A program made the translations under genes and the position numbers. A model generated the notes under the pieces. The model ran no database searches and was not told where the DNA came from. It saw only the letters and a list, made by a program, of their open reading frames with translations. Source: Sulfitobacter sp. HI0040 (GTDB lineage: Bacteria > Pseudomonadota > Alphaproteobacteria > Rhodobacterales > Rhodobacteraceae). From it: a stretch of 33,840 nucleotides of DNA. This document shows, one piece after another, positions 1-8,518 of this stretch. The stretch is taken from NCBI RefSeq assembly GCF_001634885.1, contig NZ_LWEX01000135.1, positions 1 to 33,840 on the forward strand. Reading direction: 5' to 3'. Each line of letters opens with the position of its first letter. Within the stretch, counting starts at the first letter, position 1.

Positions 1-34
1 CAGACATTCCGGGCCAGCCCGGGATGCGCAGCGG

Positions 35-111
35 GCGGTTGTAGCTCAGTTGGTTAGAGTACCGGCCTGTCACGCCGGGGGTCGCGGGTTCGAGCCCCGT
101 CAACCGCGCCA
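35..111 (+). tRNA. tRNA-Asp (anticodon GTC), copy 1
   Basis: A full cloverleaf can be drawn. The acceptor arm GCGGTTG pairs with CAACCGC, the D arm contains AGCTCAGTTGG, and the T arm contains GGGTTCGAGCCCC. The anticodon stem CCGGC/GCCGG (62-66 and 74-78) encloses loop CTGTCAC with anticodon GTC at 69-71. The discriminator base is G and the 3' CCA (109-111) is encoded. The 77 bases are identical to the second copy at 217. A terminator hairpin follows 10 bases downstream, so this copy appears to be its own transcription unit or the end of one that starts outside the window. Confidence 0.97.
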
Positions 112-121
112 CCGCTGCCTG

Positions 122-150
122 AAAAAGGGATCCTCCGGGGTCCCTTTTTT
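122..150. terminator. Rho-independent terminator after the first tRNA-Asp
   Basis: An A tract and GGGATCC pair with GGGTCCC and a T tract around the tetraloop TCCG. The stem is followed by six T residues on the plus strand. The A tract on the 5' side makes it potentially functional in both directions. It separates the two tRNA-Asp genes into two transcripts. Confidence 0.9.
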
Positions 151-176
151 CGTTCCGGCCGCCTGCATTGTGCCGC

Positions 177-205
177 TTGACGGGTGGGCGGCTTCGGTCT
201 ATCCC
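177..205 (+). promoter_or_regulatory. Predicted sigma-70 type promoter of the second tRNA-Asp
   Basis: The sequence TTGACG (177-182), a 17-base spacer, then TATCCC (200-205) resembles an alphaproteobacterial housekeeping promoter. Transcription would start near 212, about 5 bases before the tRNA at 217. It lies just downstream of the preceding terminator, which supports separate transcription of the second copy. The assignment is by consensus only. Confidence 0.6.
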
Positions 206-216
206 GACCGCATCGC

Positions 217-293
217 GCGGTTGTAGCTCAGTTGGTTAGAGTACCGGCCTGTCACGCCGGGGGTCGCGGGTTCGAGCCCCGTCAACCGCGCCA
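217..293 (+). tRNA. tRNA-Asp (anticodon GTC), copy 2
   Basis: This is a 77-base perfect copy of the tRNA at 35-111, with the same GTC anticodon and encoded CCA. Only the tRNA body is duplicated: the flanks differ, and a terminator and promoter lie between the copies. That fits two functional genes raising tRNA-Asp dosage better than a recent longer duplication. Confidence 0.97.
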
Positions 294-311
294 CTTTCCC
301 CTCATCGCCAC

Positions 312-1085
312 TCAGTCCGCCGGGCTGTCGTAGCTATAGCCCAACTGGCGCTCCAATTCCTCGTCCAGCCGGGCTTGCATGAACCGCCGGCCTGCCTTGC
401 CCATGCGCGCAGGTGTCTTGGGCCGCTCCGGTATGGCCGGCTTGAAGCGGGAGCCGAGGCGTTTGACCACGCGGCGATAGGGCGTGCTGCGCGGGGGATG
501 GCCCATCACGTAGAGCAGGGCGTCCAGCGTCGCTTCCGGCTCGGCTTGCGCCGTCTCCACGCTCAGCAGGAGGCAGGTGCAATCGCGCGACATATACCCC
601 AGCATCGCCCGCATCTTGGCCGTGCGCAGGGCAAAAAGATCCGCGAAGGCGGCCCCGGTTTCGGGATCGCGGTCCGGAAGCAGCGGCCCGCCCAGGGGGC
701 CGGCCTGCATAGCGGCGGTGAAGTAGCGCGGTCGGTCTACCACCGTTTCCCAGGGCGCGCGGATGAAATCGCCGAATTCGAGTGCCTGCAGCTCTGGCGG
801 CGCGTGCCAGGGCTTGCGGTGCATGGAAAGCGCCCAGTCGTCCGCGCGCCTTGTCATGCAGATCACGCCGAGGTCCGCGGGAACCGGCGCCTCGCGCGGG
901 AAGCCGTGTTTCCAGCCCAGATCCGTGGCCGGGCGCATGGATGAATTGCGCCCCAGCAGACGGGAGACGAAATTGGTGCCCGAAGACCGCTCGCCCAGCA
1001 CCTGATAGCGCGCCAGCGGGGTCGGTGCGCGCCGGTTCGCGGCAAAGCCCGCCTCTGCGAAGTCCTGCGGAATCAGTGGGTTCAT
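312..1085 (-). CDS. Sulfotransferase-like P-loop protein
   Basis: The 257-residue protein has a GERSSGTNFV motif at residues 31-40. It resembles the loop that binds the 5'-phosphosulfate of PAPS in sulfotransferases, with R33, S34, S35, G36, T37 and N38 as candidate contacts. A following segment around RRADDWALSMHRKPW fits the second half of such a fold. No signal peptide or membrane segment is visible, so it is probably cytoplasmic. It is divergent from a glycosyltransferase gene, and the two could modify the same surface glycan, though nothing in the sequence proves the substrate. The start ATG lies at 1083-1085 with no strong ribosome binding site. The family assignment rests on the one motif; the acceptor is unknown. 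Confidence 0.6.
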   Translation of the reverse strand: MNPLIPQDFAEAGFAANRRAPTPLARYQVLGERSSGTNFVSRLLGRNSSMRPATDLGWKHGFPREAPVPADLGVICMTRRADDWALSMHRKPWHAPPELQALEFGDFIRAPWETVVDRPRYFTAAMQAGPLGGPLLPDRDPETGAAFADLFALRTAKMRAMLGYMSRDCTCLLLSVETAQAEPEATLDALLYVMGHPPRSTPYRRVVKRLGSRFKPAIPERPKTPARMGKAGRRFMQARLDEELERQLGYSYDSPAD

Positions 1086-1223
1086 CTGTCACTCGTTCGG
1101 GCGGCCCCACCTTTCATGGCAAAGCGGCAACGGCGCGGCGCGGGCCGCAATTTGCGATTCTCTTGTACCAGCCGCTCCTCTAGGATGCGAGGCAGGCATG
1201 GGCAATTTCGGGCAGGTGTGACG

Positions 1224-2096
1224 ATGCAGACGGCGGCCGCGGTGACGATGGTGCGCGATGACGCGTTCTTTTTGAAGGCGTGGCTCGCGCATTACGGCGG
1301 GCTTTTTGGGCGTGAAAACTGCTATGTCATCAACCATGGGCGCGGCGCAGAGGTCGCAGCACTGGCCGAAGGCTGCAACGTCATCGGCATCCCGGGCGAT
1401 CCGCACAAGAATTTCGACGTGAAGCGCTGGCAGTTGATAAACAACCTCGTCGGCGGTCTGCGCAAGTATTTCACCCATGTGGTCGTGGGCGATGTGGACG
1501 AACTGGTGGTCAGCGACCCGGAGGCGGGCGGAACCCTGTTGGATTTCCTGAAGGACGCGCCGAAGGGCCGTATTCTCACGCCGCTGGGGCTGGAGGTGAT
1601 CCACCGCATCGACATCGAACCAGACCCCGTCACCGGCCCCATCCTCGGCCCCCGGATGCATGTGCGGCCCGCGCCGTGGTATTCGAAACCCTGCATCACC
1701 TCGGCGCCCGCGAAACTGTCGCGGGGCGGGCATTACGCGCAATACGACAAGCTGCACGCGCCCGACAGGCTCTACCTTCTGCATCTGAAGTTCTGCGATT
1801 TCGACAATTACGCCGCCGCCATGGATCGGCGCAATGCCGTGACGGCAGAGGTGCCGGGCGATCAGAAAGGCGCCTCCATCGGGGGGCATTGGTTTGCCGC
1901 CAACCGGGGCGAGGACCGGGCGGTTTTCGAAGCCTTCGCGACCCTCGAAATGGTGGAAGGCTTCGACATGACGCCGCTGCGCCGAAGGATGCGCCGGTCG
2001 TTCAAGCCGCGCGGGGATACAGGCTTCTATGAATTCGATCACCCGCGCTACAAGACCCAGTACCGGCTGCCCGACAGGTTTGCCGGGCTGGTCTGA
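1224..2096 (+). CDS. Glycosyltransferase family 2 protein
   Basis: The product begins AAVTMVRDDAFFLKAW, typical of the nucleotide-sugar-binding first strand of GT-A glycosyltransferases. It has a GDVDELV motif with the DxD metal ligands at D90 and D92. The family (Glyco_tranf_2_4 type) transfers sugars to surface polysaccharide or lipid acceptors. I place the start at ATG 1224 (290 residues) because the domain begins there. The frame is open back to 1116, but the extra 36 residues are rich in Arg and Ser and look untranslated. No membrane segment is seen. It is divergent from the sulfotransferase-like gene, which suggests but does not show a shared role in surface glycan modification. The acceptor and donor cannot be told from the sequence. 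Confidence 0.75.
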   Translation: MQTAAAVTMVRDDAFFLKAWLAHYGGLFGRENCYVINHGRGAEVAALAEGCNVIGIPGDPHKNFDVKRWQLINNLVGGLRKYFTHVVVGDVDELVVSDPEAGGTLLDFLKDAPKGRILTPLGLEVIHRIDIEPDPVTGPILGPRMHVRPAPWYSKPCITSAPAKLSRGGHYAQYDKLHAPDRLYLLHLKFCDFDNYAAAMDRRNAVTAEVPGDQKGASIGGHWFAANRGEDRAVFEAFATLEMVEGFDMTPLRRRMRRSFKPRGDTGFYEFDHPRYKTQYRLPDRFAGLV

Positions 2097-2106
2097 CGCG
2101 CGGCCC

Positions 2107-2985
2107 TCAGCCTCCCGGCAGGAAGGCGAGCAGCCGTCGTGCCGTTTCCCCGGGCGATTTGTCGATGAAGAAATGGCCGCCAGGAATGCTTTCACAGCGC
2201 ATGTCGGCCAGACGATCACGCCAAGTGGCGGCAACGTCATAGGCCTGCGCCATCACCCCGTCGCCGCCGTAGAGGACAAGCGCCGGGCAGTCGACCTTGC
2301 GCCCCAGATCCTGCGTATCGAGGTCGAGATCCACGTCGATGGCCGCGCGGTAGTCGTTGCACATCGCCTCGATCGTGCGCGCCCGGTGCCATGACGCGCG
2401 ATAGGCCGCCAGCGCCCGGTTGTCGAAATCCTCAAGCGTGCCGCCGCCCCAGCCCAGCAGGCAGGATTCGTAGAAGAAATCAGGGTCGGCGGCGATCATC
2501 TTTTCCGGTCTGGGTGAGGGTTGGGAGAGGAAAAACCAGTGATAATAATCTCTTGCAACCTCATGTGAAAGTTCGCTCAGCAGATGCTGGGTGGGAACGA
2601 TGTCCATCACGGTCAGGGTCTCTACCGCTGCTGCATGGTCCAGCGCTAGCCGGTGCGCCGTTCTGGCCCCCCGGTCATGCCCCACGAGATGAAAGCGATC
2701 AAAGCCGAGCGTCCGCATGAGCGCCGCCTGATCCGCCGCCATCTCGCGAAAACTGTATTCCGCCGCGCCCTCGGGCGCTTCGCTGTCGCCATAGCCGCGC
2801 AGGTCCGCTGTGATGACGGTAAAGCGTTCCGCCAGCAGGGGGGCCGTGGCGTGCCACATGGCGTGGGTCTGGGGAAAGCCGTGCAATAGCAGCAGCGGCG
2901 GCCCGTTCCCTATGCGGCGATAGGCGATCTCGGCCCGGCCCTCCGGGCGCAGGCGTTCGACGGGCAGTTCGAAGAAATCACTCAT
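2107..2985 (-). CDS. Alpha/beta hydrolase, haloacetate dehalogenase-like
   Basis: This 292-residue alpha/beta hydrolase has oxyanion loop HGFPQ (35-39), DLRGYGDS (61-68) and nucleophile elbow GHDRG with Asp104. An aspartate rather than serine nucleophile points to dehalogenases or epoxide hydrolases. Residues known in fluoroacetate dehalogenases seem to be kept: R105 and R108 after the nucleophile, D128 as possible charge-relay acid, H149-W150 as halide pocket, and H271 as base. The likely reaction is hydrolysis of a 2-haloacid, but epoxide hydrolase activity is possible. The gene starts 10 bases after the M20 dipeptidase stop on the same strand, so the two are probably co-transcribed. No signal peptide is seen, so it is probably cytoplasmic. 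Confidence 0.8.
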   Translation of the reverse strand: MSDFFELPVERLRPEGRAEIAYRRIGNGPPLLLLHGFPQTHAMWHATAPLLAERFTVITADLRGYGDSEAPEGAAEYSFREMAADQAALMRTLGFDRFHLVGHDRGARTAHRLALDHAAAVETLTVMDIVPTQHLLSELSHEVARDYYHWFFLSQPSPRPEKMIAADPDFFYESCLLGWGGGTLEDFDNRALAAYRASWHRARTIEAMCNDYRAAIDVDLDLDTQDLGRKVDCPALVLYGGDGVMAQAYDVAATWRDRLADMRCESIPGGHFFIDKSPGETARRLLAFLPGG

Positions 2986-2995
2986 GCCGTTGCCC

Positions 2996-4375
2996 TCAGC
3001 GGCTCAGCGCGTCGAGGATGCGCGCCCAACTGCGGATGCCTTTGTGAAAGCTCTCCATGTCGTATTTTTCGTTCGGGGAATGGATCTGGTCATCGTCCTT
3101 GCCGAAGCCGATCAACATCGGGCGGGTGCCGAGGATGCTCTGGAAATAGCCCGCGATGGGGATGGACCCGCCGCAGCCGATATAGGCCGCCGGGATGTTC
3201 CATTCCTCGCTCAACGCGTTGCGCGCGGCTTCGAACATCTGCCCTTCGGTATCGACGCCGGAGGCGGGACCGGCCCCGTGGCCGGTGAACTCCACGGTGC
3301 AATCGGGGGGCAGGGCGTCCTGCACCATCTGGCGGAAGCTTTCGCGGATCTTCAGCGGGTCCTGCGTTCCGACAAGGCGGAAGCTGAGCTTGGCATGGGC
3401 CTGTGACGGGAGGACCGTCTTGAACCCGTCACCGGTGTAGCCGCCCCAGATGCCGTTCACATCACAGGTGGGCCGCGACCAGATCATCTCCAGCGGAGTG
3501 CGGTCCTCTTCGCCCGCCGGGGTGGAAAGGCCCACGTCCTTCAGAAAGGCGTCATGATCGAAGGACAGCCCCTGCCATTGGGCCTCCAACTCGTCCGAAA
3601 GCTCCGGCACCCCGTCATAGAACCCAGGAATCGTGATGCGCCCGGTGTCGTCATGCAGCGAGGCCAGGATGCGGGACAGGACGCGGATCGGGTTCATGGC
3701 GATGCCGCCGTACATGCCCGAATGCAGATCCTTGTCGGGCGCGGTGATGGTCAGTTCTTCGCCCAGCAGGCCGCGCAGCATGGTCACGATGGCGGGGGTG
3801 CGGCTTTCGAACAGGCCGGTGTCGCAGATCATCGCCAGATCGCTGCGCAGCTCCTCCGCGTTCTTTTCCATGAACGGCACCAGGGAAGGGGAGCCCGATT
3901 CTTCCTCTCCTTCGAGGAAGAAGGTGATCCGGCAGGGCCATTCGCCGGTCTCTTCCTTCCATGCGCGCAGGGCTTCGACGAAGGTCATCAACTGGCCCTT
4001 GTCGTCGGATGCGCCGCGTGCGCGGATCACTTTACCGTCAGTTGTATCCTCGATCTGCGGGTCGAAAGGGTCGCGATCCCAAAGGTGAAGCGGGTCCACG
4101 GGTTGCACATCGTAATGGCCGTAAAACAGCAGGTGAGGCTTGGCATCGGCTGCCCCCGCGTGGCCCACAACCATGGGATGACCCGGCGTCTGGCGCTTTT
4201 CCGCATCGACGCCCATTTCGCGCAATTGGGCGACGAGCCAGTCCGCGGCCCGGTCGCAATCCGCCTTGTATGCTGGGTCTGTCGAGATGGAGGGGATGCG
4301 CAGAAGTTCCAGCAGCCGCTCGGTGGCGGCGGGCAGTTCGTTGTCGATGCGCCCGAGTATTGCGTCGATGGACAT
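2996..4375 (-). CDS. M20 family dipeptidase (metallopeptidase)
   Basis: The 459-residue protein shows the M20/ArgE/DapE/CPG2 layout of a two-zinc catalytic domain interrupted by a dimerisation domain. Metal and catalytic residues are H87 and D89 (YGHYDVQP), D124 (GASDDKG), E157-E158 (EGEEES) and D185 (CDTG), with a late His in DQIHSPNE. The length fits the M20 dipeptidase branch (about 460 residues) better than ArgE or DapE (about 380). It probably cleaves dipeptides in the cytoplasm. The start ATG at 4373-4375 is followed by SIDAILGRI with no leader. It leads a two-gene unit with the hydrolase. About 220 bases separate it from divergent hemA. The exact substrate is not predictable. Confidence 0.88.
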   Translation of the reverse strand: MSIDAILGRIDNELPAATERLLELLRIPSISTDPAYKADCDRAADWLVAQLREMGVDAEKRQTPGHPMVVGHAGAADAKPHLLFYGHYDVQPVDPLHLWDRDPFDPQIEDTTDGKVIRARGASDDKGQLMTFVEALRAWKEETGEWPCRITFFLEGEEESGSPSLVPFMEKNAEELRSDLAMICDTGLFESRTPAIVTMLRGLLGEELTITAPDKDLHSGMYGGIAMNPIRVLSRILASLHDDTGRITIPGFYDGVPELSDELEAQWQGLSFDHDAFLKDVGLSTPAGEEDRTPLEMIWSRPTCDVNGIWGGYTGDGFKTVLPSQAHAKLSFRLVGTQDPLKIRESFRQMVQDALPPDCTVEFTGHGAGPASGVDTEGQMFEAARNALSEEWNIPAAYIGCGGSIPIAGYFQSILGTRPMLIGFGKDDDQIHSPNEKYDMESFHKGIRSWARILDALSR

Positions 4376-4594
4376 TGGGTTCTCCGGATTGATCTGGGCG
4401 GAGCCTATCAGCCGCGAATTGGGTGTCCAGAGGGGGCGGGGTGGACCGGCACAGGGCCGCTCCGGTCTGCGACAAGACGCCCGCGCGGTGGCGGGGGAAA
4501 AGCATTGTGCACCAAGGTCTCATTCTGTAGTTATTCTAAATGTTGAATATAGGCGAGCGCCTTGTCGCCTGAATACTGTATGATGGAGAGGCAT

Positions 4595-5818
4595 ATGGAC
4601 TATTCCGCGAAGCTCGACGAAGCGATCGCGCGCCTGCACGACGAAGGCCGTTACCGGACCTTTATCGACATCGAGCGGCGGAACGGCCATTTCCCCCATG
4701 CGGTCCGTACCCGGCCCGACGGCAGCGAACAGGAAATCACCGTCTGGTGCGGCAACGACTACCTCGGCATGGGGCAGAACCCCGTCGTGCTGGATGCGAT
4801 GAGCCAGGCGTTGCAGGCCACCGGCGCAGGCTCCGGCGGGACGCGCAACATTTCCGGCACCACGATCCATCACAAGCGGCTGGAGGCCGAACTGGCCGAT
4901 CTGCACGGCAAGGAAGCCGCGCTGCTCTTTACCTCTGCCTATATCGCCAATGATGCGACGCTCAGCACGCTGCCGAAGCTCTTTCCGGGCCTGATCATCT
5001 ATTCCGACGCGCTGAACCATGCCTCCATGATCGAAGGCGTGCGGCGCAATGGCGGGGCGAAGCGGATTTTCCGCCACAACGACGTGGCGCATCTGCGAGA
5101 ATTGCTCGAAGCGGACGACCCGGCGGCGCCGAAGCTCATTGCCTTCGAATCCATCTATTCCATGGATGGCGACTTCGGCCCGATCGAGGCGATCTGCGAT
5201 CTCGCGGATGAATTTGGCGCGCTCACCTATATCGACGAAGTGCATGCCGTGGGCATGTACGGCCCGCGGGGCGGCGGGGTGGCGGAACGCGACCGGCTGA
5301 TGCACCGGCTCGACATCATCAACGGCACGCTGGCCAAGGCCTATGGTGTCATGGGCGGCTATATCGCGGCCTCGGCGCGAATGTGCGACGCCATCCGGTC
5401 CTATGCGCCGGGATTCATCTTTACCACCTCCCTGCCGCCTGCCGTGGCGGCCGGTGCGGCGGCTTCCGTGGCGTTTCTGAAGCGCGCGCCCGACTTGCGT
5501 GCGACACATCAGCAACAGGCAAAAGCGTTGAAATTGCGGCTGAAGGGGCTGGGCCTGCCGATCATCGATCACGGCAGCCACATCGTGCCCGTGATGGTGG
5601 GCGATCCGGTCCATACCAAGATGCTGTCCGACATGTTATTGGAAGAACACGGAATTTACGTCCAGCCCATCAATTACCCGACCGTTCCGCGCGGCACCGA
5701 ACGGCTGAGATTCACGCCTTCGCCGGTTCACGGGCCCAAGGAAATGGATGCGCTGGTTCGGGCAATGGACATGCTATGGTCACATTGTGCGCTGAATCGT
5801 GCCGAAGCGGTCGGCTAG
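4595..5818 (+). CDS. hemA: 5-aminolevulinate synthase
   Basis: HemA condenses glycine and succinyl-CoA to 5-aminolevulinate, the first step of tetrapyrrole synthesis by the Shemin route of alphaproteobacteria. The PLP lysine is K248 in [14 protein letters not shown]214 in YIDEVHAVG contacts the cofactor ring nitrogen, and [12 protein letters not shown] (79-90) is the substrate-binding loop. I chose ATG 4595 (407 residues, the usual family length) because GGAG lies six bases upstream at 4585-4588. An in-frame TTG at 4562 would add 11 unlikely residues. The AT-rich bases 4520-4556 upstream could hold a promoter, for example TATAGG at 4548, but no Fnr-type TTGAT-N4-ATCAA box was found. A RodZ-like gene follows 118 bases later. 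Confidence 0.97.
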   Translation: MDYSAKLDEAIARLHDEGRYRTFIDIERRNGHFPHAVRTRPDGSEQEITVWCGNDYLGMGQNPVVLDAMSQALQATGAGSGGTRNISGTTIHHKRLEAELADLHGKEAALLFTSAYIANDATLSTLPKLFPGLIIYSDALNHASMIEGVRRNGGAKRIFRHNDVAHLRELLEADDPAAPKLIAFESIYSMDGDFGPIEAICDLADEFGALTYIDEVHAVGMYGPRGGGVAERDRLMHRLDIINGTLAKAYGVMGGYIAASARMCDAIRSYAPGFIFTTSLPPAVAAGAAASVAFLKRAPDLRATHQQQAKALKLRLKGLGLPIIDHGSHIVPVMVGDPVHTKMLSDMLLEEHGIYVQPINYPTVPRGTERLRFTPSPVHGPKEMDALVRAMDMLWSHCALNRAEAVG

Positions 5819-5936
5819 AAAGGGAACCATTCGTATTCCATCTGCCTTATGGTAGTCTTAACCAAACAAGGGGCTAAATCCGAATCGTGGGGCGATCGGG
5901 ACAAGGCCATAGGCAGGCAGACAGGTAGGGCATGGT

Positions 5937-7265
5937 ATGATCGGGCGGTGGTCCTCCAAGGATGTAGAACAGGACTTGGGCGAACCGCGGGGTTTTGACG
6001 ATTTCGAACTCCGGCTCGGGGATGTCATGCGCGGCGAACGCGCCACCATGGGCAAATCGCTGCTGGATGTTCAGCGCGAATTGCGGATCAAAGCCTCCTA
6101 CATTGCCGCCATCGAAAATTGCGATCCCGATGCTTTCGACACGCCCGGTTTCATCGCGGGCTACGTCCGCTCCTATGCGCGCTATCTCGACATGGATCCG
6201 GACCGGGCCTTTGCGGGCTTCTGTGCCGAATCCGGGTTTTCCGTGGCCCATGGCATGTCAGCGGAAGCCTCTGTCATCAAGAAGCCCACGCGCGAAGAGC
6301 GGTTGAAGCGTTCGGATCCGGGCGACATCTTCGTTCAGCCCAGTCTGCCTTTCACCCCGACGAGTGATTCCTTCCTCAGCCGGATCGAGCCGAGCGCCAT
6401 CGGCTCCGTCGCCGTTCTTGTGGCCCTTATCGGGGCTCTCGGCTTCGGCGGCTGGACGGTGCTGAAGGAAGTGCAGCGTGTTCAGGTCGCGCCAGTCGAT
6501 CAGACCCCTATCGTCCTGTCGGACCTCGACCCGGTCGAAGGCGCGCTGGCCCGTGCCCCCGAGGAGAGCGAAGAGGTCGAAGCCCCCGGGCGCGGCATGC
6601 GGGCCCCCCGGATGGAGGCGCTGGACCGGCTCTATCGCCCACAGGCGCTGGACGTGCCGGTTCTGGTGGCGCGGGACGCGCCGATTTCCACCCTCGATCC
6701 CCGGGCCGTCGGTGTCTTTGCCACGCCCGCAAGCAGCGGTTCGAGCGGGGGTGAGGGGATTGCAACGGATGTGCCGTCCTCCGCCGATGAAGCGATCCGC
6801 ATGGCGCTGGCCGCGGGCGACGTGCCTGAAAGCAGCGCCATTCCCGGTGACAACGCCCTCCCCGGTGAGAACGTGCCGCAGGTCGTCGAAACGCCTGCGC
6901 CCGGTCTTCGCATGGTCGCGGCCTATCCTTCGTGGGTTCGGGTCCGCGCGGCGGATGGCACTGTCATCTACGAAGGCATCATGAACAAGGGCGACACCTA
7001 TGAGGTGCCCCTGACCGAAGAACCGCCCACTCTGCGCACCGGTGAATCCGGGGCATTGTTCTTCGCCATGTCCGACGGCTGCTATGGGCCGGTCGGCGCA
7101 CGCGGCAGCGTGACCTCCAACCTCGTGCTGGACAGCACGCAATTGGCGGCGGCGTATGAAGCAGTGGACCCCAATGCGGATACCTCGCTCTCGCGCATGT
7201 TTGCGGATCTGAGCGGTTCGGTCGATGCGGCCACCCTTGCGGCGCTGCCTTGCCAAAGCCGCTGA
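5937..7265 (+). CDS. RodZ-like HTH membrane protein
   Basis: The 442-residue protein has an N-terminal HTH_25-type domain (about 26-95, with LLDVQRELRIKASYIAAIE). A charged linker follows, then one transmembrane helix at about 155-176, a long Pro/Glu-rich region, and a C-terminal DUF4115-like beta domain (about 335-410, with VRVRAADGTVIYEG). This order is that of RodZ, which tethers the MreB cytoskeleton to the inner membrane and supports elongation. RodZ is also encoded just upstream of ispG in E. coli, and ispG follows here after 74 bases. The linker is longer than in E. coli RodZ (337 residues in total), so the symbol is left blank. Start ATG 5937 is preceded by a weak AGGTAGGG. Confidence 0.78.
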   Translation: MIGRWSSKDVEQDLGEPRGFDDFELRLGDVMRGERATMGKSLLDVQRELRIKASYIAAIENCDPDAFDTPGFIAGYVRSYARYLDMDPDRAFAGFCAESGFSVAHGMSAEASVIKKPTREERLKRSDPGDIFVQPSLPFTPTSDSFLSRIEPSAIGSVAVLVALIGALGFGGWTVLKEVQRVQVAPVDQTPIVLSDLDPVEGALARAPEESEEVEAPGRGMRAPRMEALDRLYRPQALDVPVLVARDAPISTLDPRAVGVFATPASSGSSGGEGIATDVPSSADEAIRMALAAGDVPESSAIPGDNALPGENVPQVVETPAPGLRMVAAYPSWVRVRAADGTVIYEGIMNKGDTYEVPLTEEPPTLRTGESGALFFAMSDGCYGPVGARGSVTSNLVLDSTQLAAAYEAVDPNADTSLSRMFADLSGSVDAATLAALPCQSR

Positions 7266-7272
7266 CCGGGCA

Positions 7273-7301
7273 TTGAGATCCCGCGGGTCGGGGATTAGGT
7301 A
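7273..7301 (+). promoter_or_regulatory. Candidate promoter for ispG
   Basis: TTGAGA (7273-7278), a 17-base spacer, and TAGGTA (7296-7301) lie in the 74-base gap before ispG. The start of transcription would fall near 7308, leaving a leader of about 30 bases with a GGGGGA ribosome site. Consensus match only; ispG may instead be read through from the RodZ-like gene. Confidence 0.4.
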
Positions 7302-7339
7302 AGGGCAAACCCAAGCCAATCAGCCCGGGGGACCCTCTG

Positions 7340-8467
7340 ATGAGCCTCAATCACATTCGCCCGTGGCGTAACATCGAACGCCGCGTCTCGCGCCGGATCA
7401 TGGTGGGCAATGTCCCCGTGGGGGGCGATGCGCCGATTACCGTTCAGACGATGACCAACACGCTGACGACGGATGTGCGCGGCACCATCGCGCAGGTTCA
7501 GGCCGCGGCGGATGCGGGGGCCGATATCGTGCGGGTTTCCGTCCCGGATGAGGCTTCTTCGAAGGCATTACGGGAAATCGTGGCGGAAAGCCCGGTTCCC
7601 ATCGTAGCGGATATCCATTTCCACTACCGCCGCGGGATTGAGGCGGCAGAGGCGGGTGCTGCCTGTCTGCGGATCAACCCCGGCAACATCGGCGACGAAA
7701 AGCGCGTCCGCGAGGTGATCAAGGCCGCGCGCGATCATGGATGTTCCATCCGCATCGGCGTGAATGCCGGCTCGCTGGAACGGCACCTCCTGGAAAAATA
7801 CGGGGAGCCCTGTCCCGACGCGATGGTGGAATCCGGGCTGGATCACATCAAGATCCTGCAGGACAACGATTTTCACGAGTTCAAGATCAGCTGTAAGGCC
7901 TCCGACGTCTTTATGGCTGCCGCCGCCTACCAGAAACTGGCGGAGGCGACGGATGCGCCCATTCACCTTGGCATCACCGAGGCGGGCGGCCTGATGTCCG
8001 GCACGATCAAATCCGCCATCGGCCTAGGTAACCTTCTGTGGATGGGCATCGGCGACACGATCCGCGTGAGCCTTTCCGCCGATCCGGTGGAAGAGGTGAA
8101 GGTCGGCTACGAGATCCTTAAATCGCTTGGCCTGCGGCACCGGGGCGTCAATATCATTTCCTGCCCCTCTTGCGCGCGGCAGGGGTTCGACGTGATCAAG
8201 ACGGTGGAAACCTTGGAAAAACGGCTGGAGCACATCAAGACACCGATGAGCCTGTCGATCATCGGCTGCGTGGTGAATGGCCCGGGTGAGGCGCTGATGA
8301 CGGACGTGGGCTTTACCGGCGGCGGCGCAGGCTCAGGGATGGTCTATCTCGCAGGGGCGCAGAGCCACAAGCTCGGCAACGAGGGCATGATCGACCATAT
8401 CGTCGAACAGGTGGAAAAGAAGGCCGAGGAACTGGAAGCCGCCGCCGCGCAGGACGCGGCGGAATAG
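7340..8467 (+). CDS. ispG: 4-hydroxy-3-methylbut-2-en-1-yl diphosphate synthase (flavodoxin)
   Basis: IspG reduces methylerythritol cyclodiphosphate to HMBPP in the MEP isoprenoid pathway. The [4Fe-4S] ligands are C275 and C278 ([10 protein letters not shown]) and C310 (GCVVNGPGE), with E317 as probable fourth ligand. The 32-residue gap between the second and third cysteines equals that of the E. coli enzyme. The N-terminal TIM-barrel carries [13 protein letters not shown] and [10 protein letters not shown]. At 375 residues it is full length for the two-domain bacterial form. It starts at ATG 7340 after GGGGGA. It ends 52 bases before the convergent DsbA-like gene. Confidence 0.97.
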   Translation: MSLNHIRPWRNIERRVSRRIMVGNVPVGGDAPITVQTMTNTLTTDVRGTIAQVQAAADAGADIVRVSVPDEASSKALREIVAESPVPIVADIHFHYRRGIEAAEAGAACLRINPGNIGDEKRVREVIKAARDHGCSIRIGVNAGSLERHLLEKYGEPCPDAMVESGLDHIKILQDNDFHEFKISCKASDVFMAAAAYQKLAEATDAPIHLGITEAGGLMSGTIKSAIGLGNLLWMGIGDTIRVSLSADPVEEVKVGYEILKSLGLRHRGVNIISCPSCARQGFDVIKTVETLEKRLEHIKTPMSLSIIGCVVNGPGEALMTDVGFTGGGAGSGMVYLAGAQSHKLGNEGMIDHIVEQVEKKAEELEAAAAQDAAE

Positions 8468-8474
8468 CCATTAT

Positions 8475-8499
8475 GCGGGGGTCGCGCCCCGGCCCCCGC
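8475..8499. terminator. GC-rich hairpin between convergent ispG and DsbA-like gene
   Basis: GCGGGGG (8475-8481) and CCCCCGC (8493-8499) form a 7-bp stem with an 11-base loop. It starts 8 bases after the ispG stop and lies 20 bases beyond the stop of the convergent gene. There is no T tract on either strand, so it is a weak or Rho-assisted terminator at best. Confidence 0.4.
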
Positions 8500-8518
8500 G
8501 ACGAGCGCCTGCGCGGGA

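Noticed and set aside
4376-4594. FnrL or PpsR site upstream of hemA
   Set aside because: Neither TTGAT-N4-ATCAA nor TGT-N12-ACA with the expected symmetry was found; only a weak AT-rich promoter-like patch is there.
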